Positions 37,864 to 46,711 of a DNA stretch of 64,000 bases are shown here, in pieces. The first letter of the stretch is position 1. The number at the start of each line of letters is the position of its first letter. The notes under the pieces were generated by a model, which did no database searches, was not told the DNA's origin, and saw only the letters and a list, made by a program, of their open reading frames with translations. Source of the stretch: Pseudomonas sp. CROZ-RG-20F-R04-15 (GTDB lineage Bacteria > Pseudomonadota > Gammaproteobacteria > Pseudomonadales > Pseudomonadaceae); assembly GCF_022662375.1 (NCBI RefSeq), contig NZ_JAKNQL010000016.1, positions 62,001-126,000 of the forward strand. Direction: 5' to 3'. A program made the position numbers and the translations under genes.

Positions 37864-37890
37864 CAAACACTTGTTTGAAACATACGTTTC
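37864..37890. promoter_or_regulatory. Two adjacent PsrA operator boxes
   Basis: CAAACACTTGTTTG (37864-37877) and GAAACATACGTTTC (37877-37890) both fit the published PsrA site C/G-AAAC-N4-GTTT-G/C and share one base. They lie 16-42 bases before the psrA start, so autorepression is expected. Confidence 0.82.
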
Positions 37891-38032
37891 AGCCTGTGCC
37901 TTGTCAAGCCTGCCAGTTCGTTTTGGGAATGGTCGGTCAGCTATTTAACCACACAAGCCCGGCGCTTTTATAAGCAGCACTGCCGACCGTCCGGCGGCAG
38001 GCAAAAAAACGGGCATTGCCAAGACCGTTTCA

Positions 38033-38067
38033 CTGTATATAATCCCAGTCACTGTATAGAAAGACAG
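38033..38067. promoter_or_regulatory. Two LexA (SOS) boxes
   Basis: CTGTATATAATCCCAG (38033-38048) and CTGTATAGAAAGACAG (38052-38067), both CTG-N10-CAG. The second ends ten bases before the lexA ATG. The first also contains a TATAAT -10-like element. They imply autoregulated lexA-sulA expression. Confidence 0.93.
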
Positions 38068-38077
38068 AGCGATCAAT

Positions 38078-38686
38078 ATGCTAAAGCTGACGCCACGCCA
38101 AGCCGAGATTCTGGCCTTTATCAAACGTTGCCTCGAAGACAACGGTTATCCGCCAACCCGTGCGGAAATCGCTCAGGAACTGGGTTTCAAGTCACCGAAC
38201 GCGGCTGAAGAACATCTCAAGGCGCTGGCCCGAAAAGGCGCCATCGAGATGACCCCTGGCGCTTCTCGCGGTATTCGCATTCCGGGTTTCGAAGCCAAAG
38301 CCGACGACTCTACCCTGCCGATCATTGGCCGGGTCGCTGCCGGCGCGCCAATCCTCGCCCAACAGCACATCGAAGAATCCTGCAACATCAATCCAACCTT
38401 CTTTCACCCTCGTGCCGACTATCTGTTGCGTGTACACGGCATGAGCATGAAGGACATCGGTATTTTCGACGGCGACCTTCTCGCCGTGCACACCACTCGC
38501 GAAGCACGTAATGGTCAGGTTGTCGTCGCTCGCATCGGCGACGAAGTGACGGTCAAACGCTTCAAGCGTGAAGGCAGCAAGGTCTGGCTGATTGCCGAAA
38601 ACCCCGAGTTCGCCCCTATCGAAGTCGACCTGAAAGATCAGGAACTGGTGATCGAAGGTTTGAGTGTCGGCGTAATCCGCCGCTAA
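38078..38686 (+). CDS. lexA: SOS repressor LexA
   Basis: Repressor of DNA-damage genes that cuts itself when RecA is active. The 202 residues are the expected length. The N-terminal winged helix is MLKLTPRQAEILAFI...NGYPPTRAEIAQELGFKSPNAAEEHL. The Ala-Gly cleavage site is in VAAGAPILA near 88, the catalytic Ser in HGMSMKDIGIFDGD near 122 and the catalytic Lys in VTVKRFKR near 160. Two LexA boxes lie upstream. sulA follows by 11 bases in the same operon. Confidence 0.98.
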   Translation: MLKLTPRQAEILAFIKRCLEDNGYPPTRAEIAQELGFKSPNAAEEHLKALARKGAIEMTPGASRGIRIPGFEAKADDSTLPIIGRVAAGAPILAQQHIEESCNINPTFFHPRADYLLRVHGMSMKDIGIFDGDLLAVHTTREARNGQVVVARIGDEVTVKRFKREGSKVWLIAENPEFAPIEVDLKDQELVIEGLSVGVIRR

Positions 38687-38697
38687 AAGGAGGCTTT

Positions 38698-39171
38698 ATG
38701 CAGTTCCCACACACACCTCAGCAAACACAACTGCCTTTATTCGAAGCGTTTCTGGCGCAACCGATGGCGCCGACCCTCAAAGAGGTCGTCGAGCGCCCAT
38801 GGAATGCCGAACCCGAAGTATTCAGTGAGCTGTCACTGCGTGGTGCGGCCGGGAACTGCCTGAGCCTGCTCGCCCCGATCCTTCGCGAACTCAGTGAAGA
38901 TCAGGACGCGCGCTGGCTGACACTGATTGCACCGCCTGCCAGCCTTACCCAAACCTGGCTGCGGGATGCCGGCCTGAACCGCGAACGCATTCTTCTGCTG
39001 CAACCACGGGGCACGCAAAGCGCTCAGCAACTGGCATGCGAAGCTCTAAGATTGGGTCGCAGTCACACCGTCGTCACCTGGCTCAACCCGCTGAACGCGA
39101 ACGCGCGGCAACAACTGATCAGCGCCGCACGCACAGGCGATGCTCAGAGTCTGAACATTCGTTTAGGTTGA
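38698..39171 (+). CDS. sulA: SOS cell-division inhibitor SulA
   Basis: Binds FtsZ and delays division after DNA damage. The 157-residue protein shows the SulA core, near 60-140: LLAPILRELSEDQDARWLTL, then APPASLTQTWLRDAGLNRERILLLQ and VVTWLNPL. It starts 11 bases after lexA, with AAAGGAGG directly upstream, so it is under the same LexA boxes. No terminator with a clear T tract follows; a hairpin at 39203-39226 (GGCTTCTC / GAGAAGCC) is present without one. Confidence 0.92.
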   Translation: MQFPHTPQQTQLPLFEAFLAQPMAPTLKEVVERPWNAEPEVFSELSLRGAAGNCLSLLAPILRELSEDQDARWLTLIAPPASLTQTWLRDAGLNRERILLLQPRGTQSAQQLACEALRLGRSHTVVTWLNPLNANARQQLISAARTGDAQSLNIRLG

Positions 39172-39265
39172 TTGTTGGCAATACGCGCTGTGTGAAGCGC
39201 AGGGCTTCTCCAAGGACAGAGAAGCCGATCTGAAGCGGTAACGTCTAAAAGAAAAAAGACGGGGA

Positions 39266-39499
39266 TCAATGAAGAACCCGCGGCCCCTCTTCCTTATCGA
39301 ACTCGCCTTCGACCATACGTCCGGCCATCTGCACGCCGACGCTTAACATCGCCTTGGCGATTTCCACATGCTGACCTTGCAGGAACGCCTTGGCATCCTC
39401 GGAGAAATCCAGCGTCACCAGAGAACCTTCGTCCTCGGCCCTGCGCAGCTCGATTCGGCCGTCTGGTAACTCGACAATTTCTAGAAAGGACGTTGGCAT
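39266..39499 (-). CDS. Conserved hypothetical protein, 77 aa
   Basis: A small acidic protein, MPTSFLEIVELPDGRIELRR at the start and an acidic C-terminus (EGEFDKEEGP). No domain recognised, no signal peptide or TM. Pseudomonads carry a similar gene at the same place after lexA-sulA (PA3009, as recalled), which supports it as real. It is on the strand opposite to sulA and 106 bases from the next minus-strand gene. Confidence 0.8.
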   Translation of the reverse strand: MPTSFLEIVELPDGRIELRRAEDEGSLVTLDFSEDAKAFLQGQHVEIAKAMLSVGVQMAGRMVEGEFDKEEGPRVLH

Positions 39500-39605
39500 A
39501 TAGGTCTGTTCTCCACGAAAGGCAGGGATTATATAGACATCATTCAGGCTTCGCTCGGGATCTTGACCAGCAGCATGTTTCAGATTGCCACCGTGTCAAT
39601 TGTCC

Positions 39606-40130
39606 TCAGCACTCGTTCAAGCCTTCGCGGAAACGAATGGCCAAGCCTTTCAGATTCTGCCGCCAGCTCTCCAGCTCCTCTCGACTCAACTCTTCTGGCG
39701 CTTCTTCCTCATCCAGATTGATCGCTTGAATCAACGGCTGTGTTACATCTCCCTTGGGTTTGTGCGGCACCCGTGGCGGTTGAAACAGTGCCGAATGCGC
39801 AGCCAGCAATTTAGCCAGCCATGTCTCGGAGTTACCCGCTAGCTCAACCATCTCAGCCAGCTCAGGGATAGCAATCGACTCCAGGACTTCACGCGTTAAC
39901 AGCATCTCTGCCCGTGGCGCATTCGCCTGCGGCAGACGATAGAAGCCAGCGATCTCATGACAAAGGCCCAGCAAGGCACCGTAGAGATGGAACAAAGCCG
40001 ATTCACGACCAGCCTGAATCAGCGCCAGAGAGTTCATCGCCCGGCCTTCTTCAGCGCGAGCCAGAGCTTCCAGCGACAGGCCGGCGAAATAGATCTTCTG
40101 ATTGGTACGGGTATAGAGTTCGTGAGCCAT
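39606..40130 (-). CDS. DUF6586-type conserved hypothetical protein
   Basis: A 174-residue, largely helical protein starting MAHELYTRTNQKIYFAGLSL, followed by a region like a four-helix bundle (EALARAEEGRAMNSLALIQAGRES cut here in two helices) and a charged C-terminus EEEAPEELSREELESWRQ. I start at ATG 40130 rather than 15 bases upstream. Its position next to topA is conserved in Pseudomonas (PA3010, as recalled). It is cytoplasmic by appearance and its function is unknown. The domain name is from memory. Confidence 0.8.
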   Translation of the reverse strand: MAHELYTRTNQKIYFAGLSLEALARAEEGRAMNSLALIQAGRESALFHLYGALLGLCHEIAGFYRLPQANAPRAEMLLTREVLESIAIPELAEMVELAGNSETWLAKLLAAHSALFQPPRVPHKPKGDVTQPLIQAINLDEEEAPEELSREELESWRQNLKGLAIRFREGLNEC

Positions 40131-40215
40131 GACGGCGCTCTCCACAACGAAATAATTGCTTCACACAGGCCGGACAGTGTCATGGATCAGCCGATCCCAC
40201 CGCAAGCAGAAAACA

Positions 40216-40257
40216 AAAAGGCCGCATGAAAACCCGAGGGTGTTCATGCGGCCTTTT
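40216..40257. terminator. Terminator at the end of topA
   Basis: Fifteen-pair stem AAAAGGCCGCATGAA / TTCATGCGGCCTTTT with a 12-base loop. On the minus strand it ends in TTTTTGTTTT just after the topA stop. Confidence 0.9.
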
Positions 40258-40275
40258 GCAGTGACGGACTAACGT

Positions 40276-42906
40276 TTACTCAGCCTTGGCCTTCGTGCGC
40301 TTGTCTTCAACCGTCCACTTGCCGCCGTCGTAGTAGGCCTTCCATCCGGTAGGCTTGCCGTCGACTTCGGTCTGCACGTATTGCTCCTTGGTCTTGCGGC
40401 TGTAGCGAATCACCGCTGGCAGACCGTCAGGGTCCTTCTGTGGCGCTTCGCACAGGAAGTGGTACTTCGGATCGATCTCATCCTTGTGCGGCAGAATCTC
40501 GATCACCAGCGGAGCACGGGTCTCACGGTTTTTCGGGAACTGACTGGCCGCCAGGAACAGACCAGACGCACCGTCACGCAGGATATAGGTGTCGTTGACC
40601 TTTTCGCATTTCAGCTCAGGCATCTTCACCGGATCCATCTTCGGCGGCGCCGCGTCACCGCTCTTCAGCAGTTTGCGGGTGTTCTTGCAGGTCGGATTGG
40701 TGCAACCGAAGAACTTGCCAAAACGGCCGGTCTTGAGCTGCATCTCGCTGCCACACTTGTCGCATTCAAGGCTCGGACCTTCATAGCCCTTGATGCGATA
40801 GCTGCCTTCTTCGATTTCGTAGCCCGCGCAATCCGGGTTGTTACCGCAGATGTGCAGCTTGCGCTTCTCATCGAGCAGGTAAGCGTCCATCGCCGTGCTG
40901 CAGATCGGGCAGCGATGCTTGCCACGCAATACCAGCGATTCCGACTCGCCCTCGTCGTCCGCAGCGATTTCGTCGCCCGGCACCAGGTTGACGGTGGCCT
41001 TGCAGCGCTCTTTCGGCGGCAGGCTGTAGCCCGAGCAACCGAGGAACACGCCGGTCGACGCCGTACGAATCTGCATCGGACGACCACAGGTCGTGCACGG
41101 AATATCGGTCATCACCGGCTGGTTGGCACGCATGCCGCTGTCCGGATTCTCCGCCACTTCAAGCTTCTTCTTGAAGTCACCGTAGAACTCATCCAGCACG
41201 TTTTTCCAGTCGCGCTCGCCTTGAGCCACGTCATCGAGATTCTCTTCCATGCCGGCGGTGAAGCCGTAGTCCATGAGATTGGAGAAGCTTTCCGACAGAC
41301 GCTCGGTGACGATGTCGCCCATCTTTTCCGAGTAGAAACGACGGTTGTGCAGGGTCACGTAGCCACGATCCTGAATGGTCGAAATGATCGCAGCGTAAGT
41401 CGAAGGACGACCGATGCCACGTTTTTCCATTTCTTTAACCAGGCTGGCTTCCGAGTAACGCGCCGGCGGCTTGGTGAAGTGCTGGGACGGATCGAGCTTG
41501 ATCAGCTTCATCACGTCGCCCTGCGCCATATCAGGCAGAACGTCGTCATCGCCCGGCTTGGCAATTTGTGGCATGACTCGGGTATAACCGTCGAACTTGA
41601 GGATACGGCCCTTGGCGCGCAGCTCGAAGTCGCCAGCGCCTACGCTGACGGTGGTCGACAGATATTGTGCCGGGAGCATCTGGCAAGCGAGGAACTGGCG
41701 CCAGATCAGCTCGTAGAGACGCTCAGCGTCACGCTCCATGCCCGTCAGCTTGCTCGGAATGGTGTTGGCGTCGGACGGACGAATCGCTTCGTGAGCCTCT
41801 TGTGCGCCTTCCTTGCTGCTGTAGACATTTGGCGTTTCCGGCAGGTACTTCTTGCCGAACTCGTCTTCAATGTAAGTGCGCGCCATCGCCACGGCGTCAG
41901 CCGAGAGGTTGGTCGAGTCGGTACGCATATAAGTGATATAGCCGGCTTCGTACAGACGCTGGGCCATCATCATGGTTTTCTTCACGCCGAAGCCCAGGCG
42001 GTTGCTCGCAGCCTGTTGCAAAGTGGACGTGATGAACGGCGCCGACGGCTTGCTGCTGGTCGGCTTGTCTTCGCGCTTGACGATGCTGTAGCTGGAAGAC
42101 TTGAGCTTCTCCAGCGCGGCCATGGCCTGCGCTTCGTTAAGCGGCTTGAAGGCTTCGCCTTTCTCGCGAGCCACTTCGAAACGCACGGTCGAGCCTTTGG
42201 CGGTGCCGAGATCGGCATGCACTTCCCAGTACTCTTCCGGGTTGAACGCACGAATTTCGCGCTCACGCTCAACCACCAGCTTCACGGCTACCGATTGCAC
42301 ACGACCGGCGGACAAGCCACGGGCGATCTTCGCCCACAGCAGCGGCGAGACCATGTAACCCACAACGCGGTCGAGGAAACGACGCGCCTGTTGAGCGTTG
42401 ACACGATCAATGTCCAGCTCGCCCGGCTGGGAAAAGGCTTCCTGAATCGCCTTCTTGGTAATTTCGTTGAACACCACGCGCTTGTAACGGCTGTCGTCAC
42501 CGCCGATGGCTTCGCGCAGGTGCCAGGCAATGGCTTCCCCCTCGCGATCCAAGTCGGTTGCGAGATAGATGGTGTCAGCATCTTTGGCGAGCCGGCGCAG
42601 CTCTTCGATGACCTTCTCTTTACCCGGGAGGATCTCGTACTTGGCTTTCCAGCCATGATCGGGATCGACCCCCATACGCGAGACCAGCTGCTTGCGCGCT
42701 TTCTCTTTCGGCGAGAGCACCGGACCTTCGCCCGCAGCAGCCTTGCCGCGCTTGGCGGCTGGCTCTTTGCTGGCGCTAGCCGAACCGCTGGTGGGCAGGT
42801 CTCGGATATGGCCGATACTCGACTTCACCACGTATTGGTTACCCAGATACTTGTTGATGGTCTTGGCCTTAGCCGGGGATTCCACAATGACCAGCGATTT
42901 GCCCAT
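40276..42906 (-). CDS. topA: DNA topoisomerase I
   Basis: Relaxes negative supercoils. The 876-residue type IA enzyme begins with a TOPRIM domain (SLVIVESPAKAKTINKYLG at 4-22; DLDREGEAIAWHL near 119) and has the active-site Tyr near 325 in ITYMRTDSTNLS. Three zinc-binding repeats occupy 600-740 (CTTCGRPM, CPICSTAM, CDKCGSEM) and a basic lysine-rich tail (TVEDKRTKAKAE) ends the protein. A TOPRIM insertion (SASASKEPAAKRGKAAAG, about 42-60) is typical of pseudomonads. A short AT-rich region before the start (CTATATATAG at 42966) is probably its promoter. Confidence 0.98.
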   Translation of the reverse strand: MGKSLVIVESPAKAKTINKYLGNQYVVKSSIGHIRDLPTSGSASASKEPAAKRGKAAAGEGPVLSPKEKARKQLVSRMGVDPDHGWKAKYEILPGKEKVIEELRRLAKDADTIYLATDLDREGEAIAWHLREAIGGDDSRYKRVVFNEITKKAIQEAFSQPGELDIDRVNAQQARRFLDRVVGYMVSPLLWAKIARGLSAGRVQSVAVKLVVEREREIRAFNPEEYWEVHADLGTAKGSTVRFEVAREKGEAFKPLNEAQAMAALEKLKSSSYSIVKREDKPTSSKPSAPFITSTLQQAASNRLGFGVKKTMMMAQRLYEAGYITYMRTDSTNLSADAVAMARTYIEDEFGKKYLPETPNVYSSKEGAQEAHEAIRPSDANTIPSKLTGMERDAERLYELIWRQFLACQMLPAQYLSTTVSVGAGDFELRAKGRILKFDGYTRVMPQIAKPGDDDVLPDMAQGDVMKLIKLDPSQHFTKPPARYSEASLVKEMEKRGIGRPSTYAAIISTIQDRGYVTLHNRRFYSEKMGDIVTERLSESFSNLMDYGFTAGMEENLDDVAQGERDWKNVLDEFYGDFKKKLEVAENPDSGMRANQPVMTDIPCTTCGRPMQIRTASTGVFLGCSGYSLPPKERCKATVNLVPGDEIAADDEGESESLVLRGKHRCPICSTAMDAYLLDEKRKLHICGNNPDCAGYEIEEGSYRIKGYEGPSLECDKCGSEMQLKTGRFGKFFGCTNPTCKNTRKLLKSGDAAPPKMDPVKMPELKCEKVNDTYILRDGASGLFLAASQFPKNRETRAPLVIEILPHKDEIDPKYHFLCEAPQKDPDGLPAVIRYSRKTKEQYVQTEVDGKPTGWKAYYDGGKWTVEDKRTKAKAE

Positions 42907-43020
42907 GGATCAGAAAATTCCTGAATTCTAGAAGTGAAAGGCGGTTGGCGCCTGACGCGGCACCGCTATATATAGTTGATACAAGGTGAGGTCAAGCACA
43001 GGGTTCTGTGCGCACTCGCC

Positions 43021-43257
43021 TTATGCCTTGGAAAAAAGGCTTGGTTCGGCTTGCACCAAAGCAAAGCGTGGCACCTGCTCGCCGTCAACCTCGACTGACT
43101 CGAGAAACATGCTCAGAGGGCGCACCCAAAAGCCGTAATCGCCATACAGGGCTTGGTAAAAGACCACTTCTTCTTCGGTTTCGGAATGCCGCGCAACACT
43201 GAATACGCGGTACTGCGGACCTTTGTAATGTTGGTAGAGCCCAGGTTGTATCGGCAT
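43021..43257 (-). CDS. DUF1653 family protein
   Basis: A 78-residue protein with the DUF1653 pattern QPGLYQHYKGPQYRV near the start, then VVFYQALYGDYGFWVRPLSMFLE. I use ATG 43257, which has GTGAGGG just upstream, over a TTG 18 bases earlier. The fold is a small beta barrel in known structures; no reaction is established. It lies after the fadA terminator and 113 bases before topA on the same strand. Confidence 0.87.
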   Translation of the reverse strand: MPIQPGLYQHYKGPQYRVFSVARHSETEEEVVFYQALYGDYGFWVRPLSMFLESVEVDGEQVPRFALVQAEPSLFSKA

Positions 43258-43318
43258 GTGTTGGCCCTCACTCAAATTTTTTCAAAATAAAAACAAAATA
43301 AATCCACAAAAACAAAAA

Positions 43319-43337
43319 CCGGGGCACTTGGCCCCGG
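43319..43337 (-). terminator. Terminator of fadBA
   Basis: Minus-strand hairpin CCGGGGC-CAAGT-GCCCCGG followed by TTTTTGTTTTTG, directly after the fadA stop. Confidence 0.93.
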
Positions 43338-43355
43338 CTTCCATCATCGAGACGC

Positions 43356-44531
43356 TTAAACGCGTTCGAAGACGGTGGAGATGCCTTGGCCGAGACCAAT
43401 GCACATAGTGGCCACCCCGAAGGTGCCGCTATTCTGCTTCATCACGTTCAGCAAGGTGCCGGAAATACGGGCACCGGAGCAGCCGAACGGGTGACCCAGG
43501 GCGATCGCGCCGCCGTGCAGGTTAACCTTCTCGTTCATCTTGTCGAGCACTTTCAGATCTTTCAGCACTGGCAGAGCCTGCGCGGCGAAAGCTTCGTTGA
43601 GCTCGAAGAAGTCGATATCGTTGATGCCAAGGCCCGCACGCTTCAGGGCTTTTTGTGTCGCCGGAACTGGACCATAGCCCATGATCGCCGGATCCACACC
43701 TGCCACTGCCATCGAACGGATAACCGCCATTGGCTGGATACCCAGATCCTGTGCACGCTGCGCGGACATCACGATCATGCACGAAGCACCATCGGTGATC
43801 TGCGACGAAGTACCGGCAGTCACGGTGCCGCCCTTTGGATTGAAGGCAGGCTTGAGGGCCGCCAGACTTTCCAGGGTGGTTTCCGGACGAATGGTTTCGT
43901 CGTAGTCGAACAGTTTCAGGAAACCGTTCTCGTCGTAACCCTGCATCGGGATGATTTCGTCTTTGAACTTGCCTTCCACGGTTGCCTTGTGGGCCAACTG
44001 GTGGGAGCGCACGCCAAAAGCGTCCTGCTGTTCGCGAGTGATGCCGTGCATTTTGCCGAGCATTTCAGCGGTCAGGCCCATCATGCCCGAGGCTTTTGCC
44101 GCATACAGCGACATGTGCGGGTTCGGATCGACACCGTGCATCATGCTCACGTGGCCCATATGCTCGACGCCACCAACCACGAACACGTCACCGTTGCCAG
44201 TCATGATCGCTTGCGCAGCGGTGTGCAGCGCGCTCATCGACGAGCCACACAGACGGCTGACGGTCTGGCCGGCCGAAGTGTGCGGGATCTGGGTCATCAG
44301 CGACGCCATGCGCGCGATGTTCCAGCCCTGCTCCAGGGTCTGGTTGACGCAGCCCCAAATCACGTCCTCGACTTCAGCAGGATCGACCTTGGCGTTGCGT
44401 TCCAGCAGTTTGCTGATCAGGTGCGCCGACATGTCTTCGGCGCGGGTGTTGCGGTGCATGCCGCCCTTGGAGCGGCCCATCGGAGTACGACCGAAGTCGA
44501 CAATCACGACGTCTCTTGGATTCAAGCTCAT
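43356..44531 (-). CDS. fadA: 3-ketoacyl-CoA thiolase FadA
   Basis: Beta subunit of the fatty-acid oxidation complex; releases acetyl-CoA in the last step. The 391 residues match. The nucleophile Cys is near 91 in SRLCGSSMSALHTA, the His in GGAIALGHPFGCSGAR near 348, and the second Cys in ATMCIGLGQG near 377. It starts 32 bases after fadB and ends at a strong terminator. PsrA control with fadB is expected. Confidence 0.97.
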   Translation of the reverse strand: MSLNPRDVVIVDFGRTPMGRSKGGMHRNTRAEDMSAHLISKLLERNAKVDPAEVEDVIWGCVNQTLEQGWNIARMASLMTQIPHTSAGQTVSRLCGSSMSALHTAAQAIMTGNGDVFVVGGVEHMGHVSMMHGVDPNPHMSLYAAKASGMMGLTAEMLGKMHGITREQQDAFGVRSHQLAHKATVEGKFKDEIIPMQGYDENGFLKLFDYDETIRPETTLESLAALKPAFNPKGGTVTAGTSSQITDGASCMIVMSAQRAQDLGIQPMAVIRSMAVAGVDPAIMGYGPVPATQKALKRAGLGINDIDFFELNEAFAAQALPVLKDLKVLDKMNEKVNLHGGAIALGHPFGCSGARISGTLLNVMKQNSGTFGVATMCIGLGQGISTVFERV

Positions 44532-44563
44532 AAAATTTCACTCTCGCTCAAAAGTTGGGACGC

Positions 44564-46711
44564 TTAACCGAAGAACCGTTGGCCGGTTTTGGCCATTTCA
44601 CGCAGTTTCGCGGTCGGGTGGTACAGCGCGCCCAAATCAGCGTACTGGTCAGCCAGGGCAACGAACTCGGCAACACCGATCGAATCGATGTAGCGCAGCG
44701 CACCGCCACGGAATGGAGGGAAACCGATACCGTAGACCAGACCCATGTCGGCTTCGGCGGCAGTTTCAACGATGCCGTCTTCCAGGCAACGCACGGTTTC
44801 CAGGCACAGCGGGATCATCATCCAGTTGATGATGTCTTCGTCAGTGACTTCGCGCTGCTCGTAAACGATCGGCTTAAGCACTTCCAGTACCGACGGATCG
44901 GCAACTTTCTTCTGCTTGCCTTTCTTGTCGGCCTCGTAGGCGTAGAAGCCCTTGCCGTTCTTCTGACCCAGGCGCTTGGCTTCGTACAGCACGTCGATGG
45001 CCGAACGACGGTCATCCTTCATGCGATCCGGGAAGCCTTCAGCCATTACGTCACGACCATGGTGACCGGTGTCGATACCGACCACGTCCATCAGGTATGC
45101 CGGGCCCATCGGCCAGCCGAATTTTTCCATGACCTTGTCGATACGGACGAAGTCCACACCGGCGCTGACCAGTTTGGCGAAACCGCCGAAGTACGGGAAC
45201 AGGACGCGGTTGACCAGGAAGCCCGGGCAGTCGTTGACGACGATCGGGTTCTTGCCCATTTTCTTGGCGTAGGCCACGGTGGTGGCAACCGCCAGCTCAC
45301 TCGACTTCTCGCCACGGATCACTTCCACCAGCGGCATCATGTGCACCGGGTTGAAGAAGTGCATGCCGACGAAGTTTTCCGGACGCTTGAGGGCTTTGGC
45401 CAGCAGGCTGATGGAAATGGTCGAGGTGTTCGACGCGAGGATGGTGTCCTCTTTGACCTGACCTTCGACTTCAGCCAGCACAGCTTGCTTGACCTTCGGG
45501 TTCTCGACCACAGCTTCGACAACCAGATCGACGTGACCGAAGTCGCCGTAGGACAGGGTCGGACGAATGGCGTTGAGCACTTCAGCCATTTTTGCAGCGG
45601 TCATACGGCCTTTATCAACGCGGCCAACCAGCAGTTTGGCGGCTTCGGCCAGACCCTGCTCGATACCGTGCTCGTTGATGTCCTTCATCAGGATCGGCGT
45701 GCCTTTGGAGGCCGACTGATAGGCGATACCGCCACCCATGATGCCGGCGCCCAGTACAGCAGCCTGCTTCACGTCTTTGGCGATTTCGTCGTAGGCCTTG
45801 GCCTTTTTCTTCAGTTCCTGATCGTTCAGGAACAGACCGATCAAGCTCTGCGCGGCAGAGGTCTTGGCCAGTTTGACGAAACCGGCGGCTTCGACTTCCA
45901 GTGCCTTGTCACGACCGAAGTTCGCGGCTTTCTGGATGGTCTTGATCGCTTCAACCGGCGCCGGGTAGTTCGGGCCAGCCTGACCGGCTACGAAACCTTT
46001 GGCGGTTTCGAAAGCCATCATTTGTTCAATGGCGTTCAACTTGAGTTTTTCAAGTTTCGGCTGACGCTTGGCCTTGAAGTCGAACTCGCCGGAGATGGCG
46101 CGTTTGATCAGTTCAAGGGCAGCTTCCTGCAGCTTTTCAGGAGCAACCACGGCGTCGACGGCGCTGACTTTCAGGGCGTCTTCAGGGCGGTTTTCCTTGC
46201 CGGAGGCAATCCACTCGATGGCGTTGTCGACACCGATCAGGCGCGGCAGACGCACGGTGCCACCGAAGCCCGGGTAGATGCCCAGTTTGACTTCCGGCAG
46301 ACCGATTTTGGCCTTGGTGGACATGACGCGATAGTCAGCTGCGAGGCACATTTCCAGACCGCCGCCCAAAGCGATGCCATTGATGGCCGCTACGGTCGGA
46401 ACGTTGAGGTCTTCGAAATCGCTGAAGATCTTGTTGGCTTCGAGATTGCCAGCAACCAGCTCGGCATCCGGCAGCTTGAAGTTCTCGACAAATTCGGTGA
46501 TGTCGGCGCCGACGATGAACACGTCCTTGCCACTGCTGACGATCACGCCCTTGATCGAAGCATCTGCCTTGATGGTGTCTACGGCCTGACGCAGTTCGTT
46601 CAGGGTTAGACGGTTGAACTTGTTGACGGACTCACCCTTGAGGTCGAATTTCAATTCGACGATGCCACTTTCAAGAGCTTTAACCGTGATGGCTTTACCT
46701 TCGTAAATCAT
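44564..46711 (-). CDS. fadB: Fatty oxidation complex alpha subunit FadB
   Basis: Multifunctional enoyl-CoA hydratase / 3-hydroxyacyl-CoA dehydrogenase, 715 residues as in E. coli. The N-terminal crotonase domain (1-190) has INGIALGGGLEMCLAAD near 109 and PEVKLGIYPGFGGTVRLPR near 135. The NAD-binding domain starts at AAVLGAGIMGGGIAYQS near 315, and dehydrogenase His and Asn are in VGMHFFNPVHMMPLVE. I start at ATG 46711 (MIYEGKAITVKALESG), which has GGAGATCAG upstream; an open frame to 46864 is not part of the family. A dyad CAAACG-N15-CGTTTG lies about 150 bases upstream. Confidence 0.97.
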   Translation of the reverse strand: MIYEGKAITVKALESGIVELKFDLKGESVNKFNRLTLNELRQAVDTIKADASIKGVIVSSGKDVFIVGADITEFVENFKLPDAELVAGNLEANKIFSDFEDLNVPTVAAINGIALGGGLEMCLAADYRVMSTKAKIGLPEVKLGIYPGFGGTVRLPRLIGVDNAIEWIASGKENRPEDALKVSAVDAVVAPEKLQEAALELIKRAISGEFDFKAKRQPKLEKLKLNAIEQMMAFETAKGFVAGQAGPNYPAPVEAIKTIQKAANFGRDKALEVEAAGFVKLAKTSAAQSLIGLFLNDQELKKKAKAYDEIAKDVKQAAVLGAGIMGGGIAYQSASKGTPILMKDINEHGIEQGLAEAAKLLVGRVDKGRMTAAKMAEVLNAIRPTLSYGDFGHVDLVVEAVVENPKVKQAVLAEVEGQVKEDTILASNTSTISISLLAKALKRPENFVGMHFFNPVHMMPLVEVIRGEKSSELAVATTVAYAKKMGKNPIVVNDCPGFLVNRVLFPYFGGFAKLVSAGVDFVRIDKVMEKFGWPMGPAYLMDVVGIDTGHHGRDVMAEGFPDRMKDDRRSAIDVLYEAKRLGQKNGKGFYAYEADKKGKQKKVADPSVLEVLKPIVYEQREVTDEDIINWMMIPLCLETVRCLEDGIVETAAEADMGLVYGIGFPPFRGGALRYIDSIGVAEFVALADQYADLGALYHPTAKLREMAKTGQRFFG

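Noticed and set aside
39203..39226. Hairpin GGCTTCTC / GAGAAGCC after sulA as terminator
   Set aside because: No T tract on either strand, so not called a terminator; mentioned under sulA only.
40381..42924. 847-codon open frame on the plus strand over topA
   Set aside because: It is antisense to a perfect topA, has no recognisable domain and shows the His/Arg/Gln-rich composition typical of shadow frames in GC-rich DNA.
44555..46609. 684-codon plus-strand frame over fadB
   Set aside because: Antisense shadow of fadB; no domain, no ribosome site, no conserved motif.
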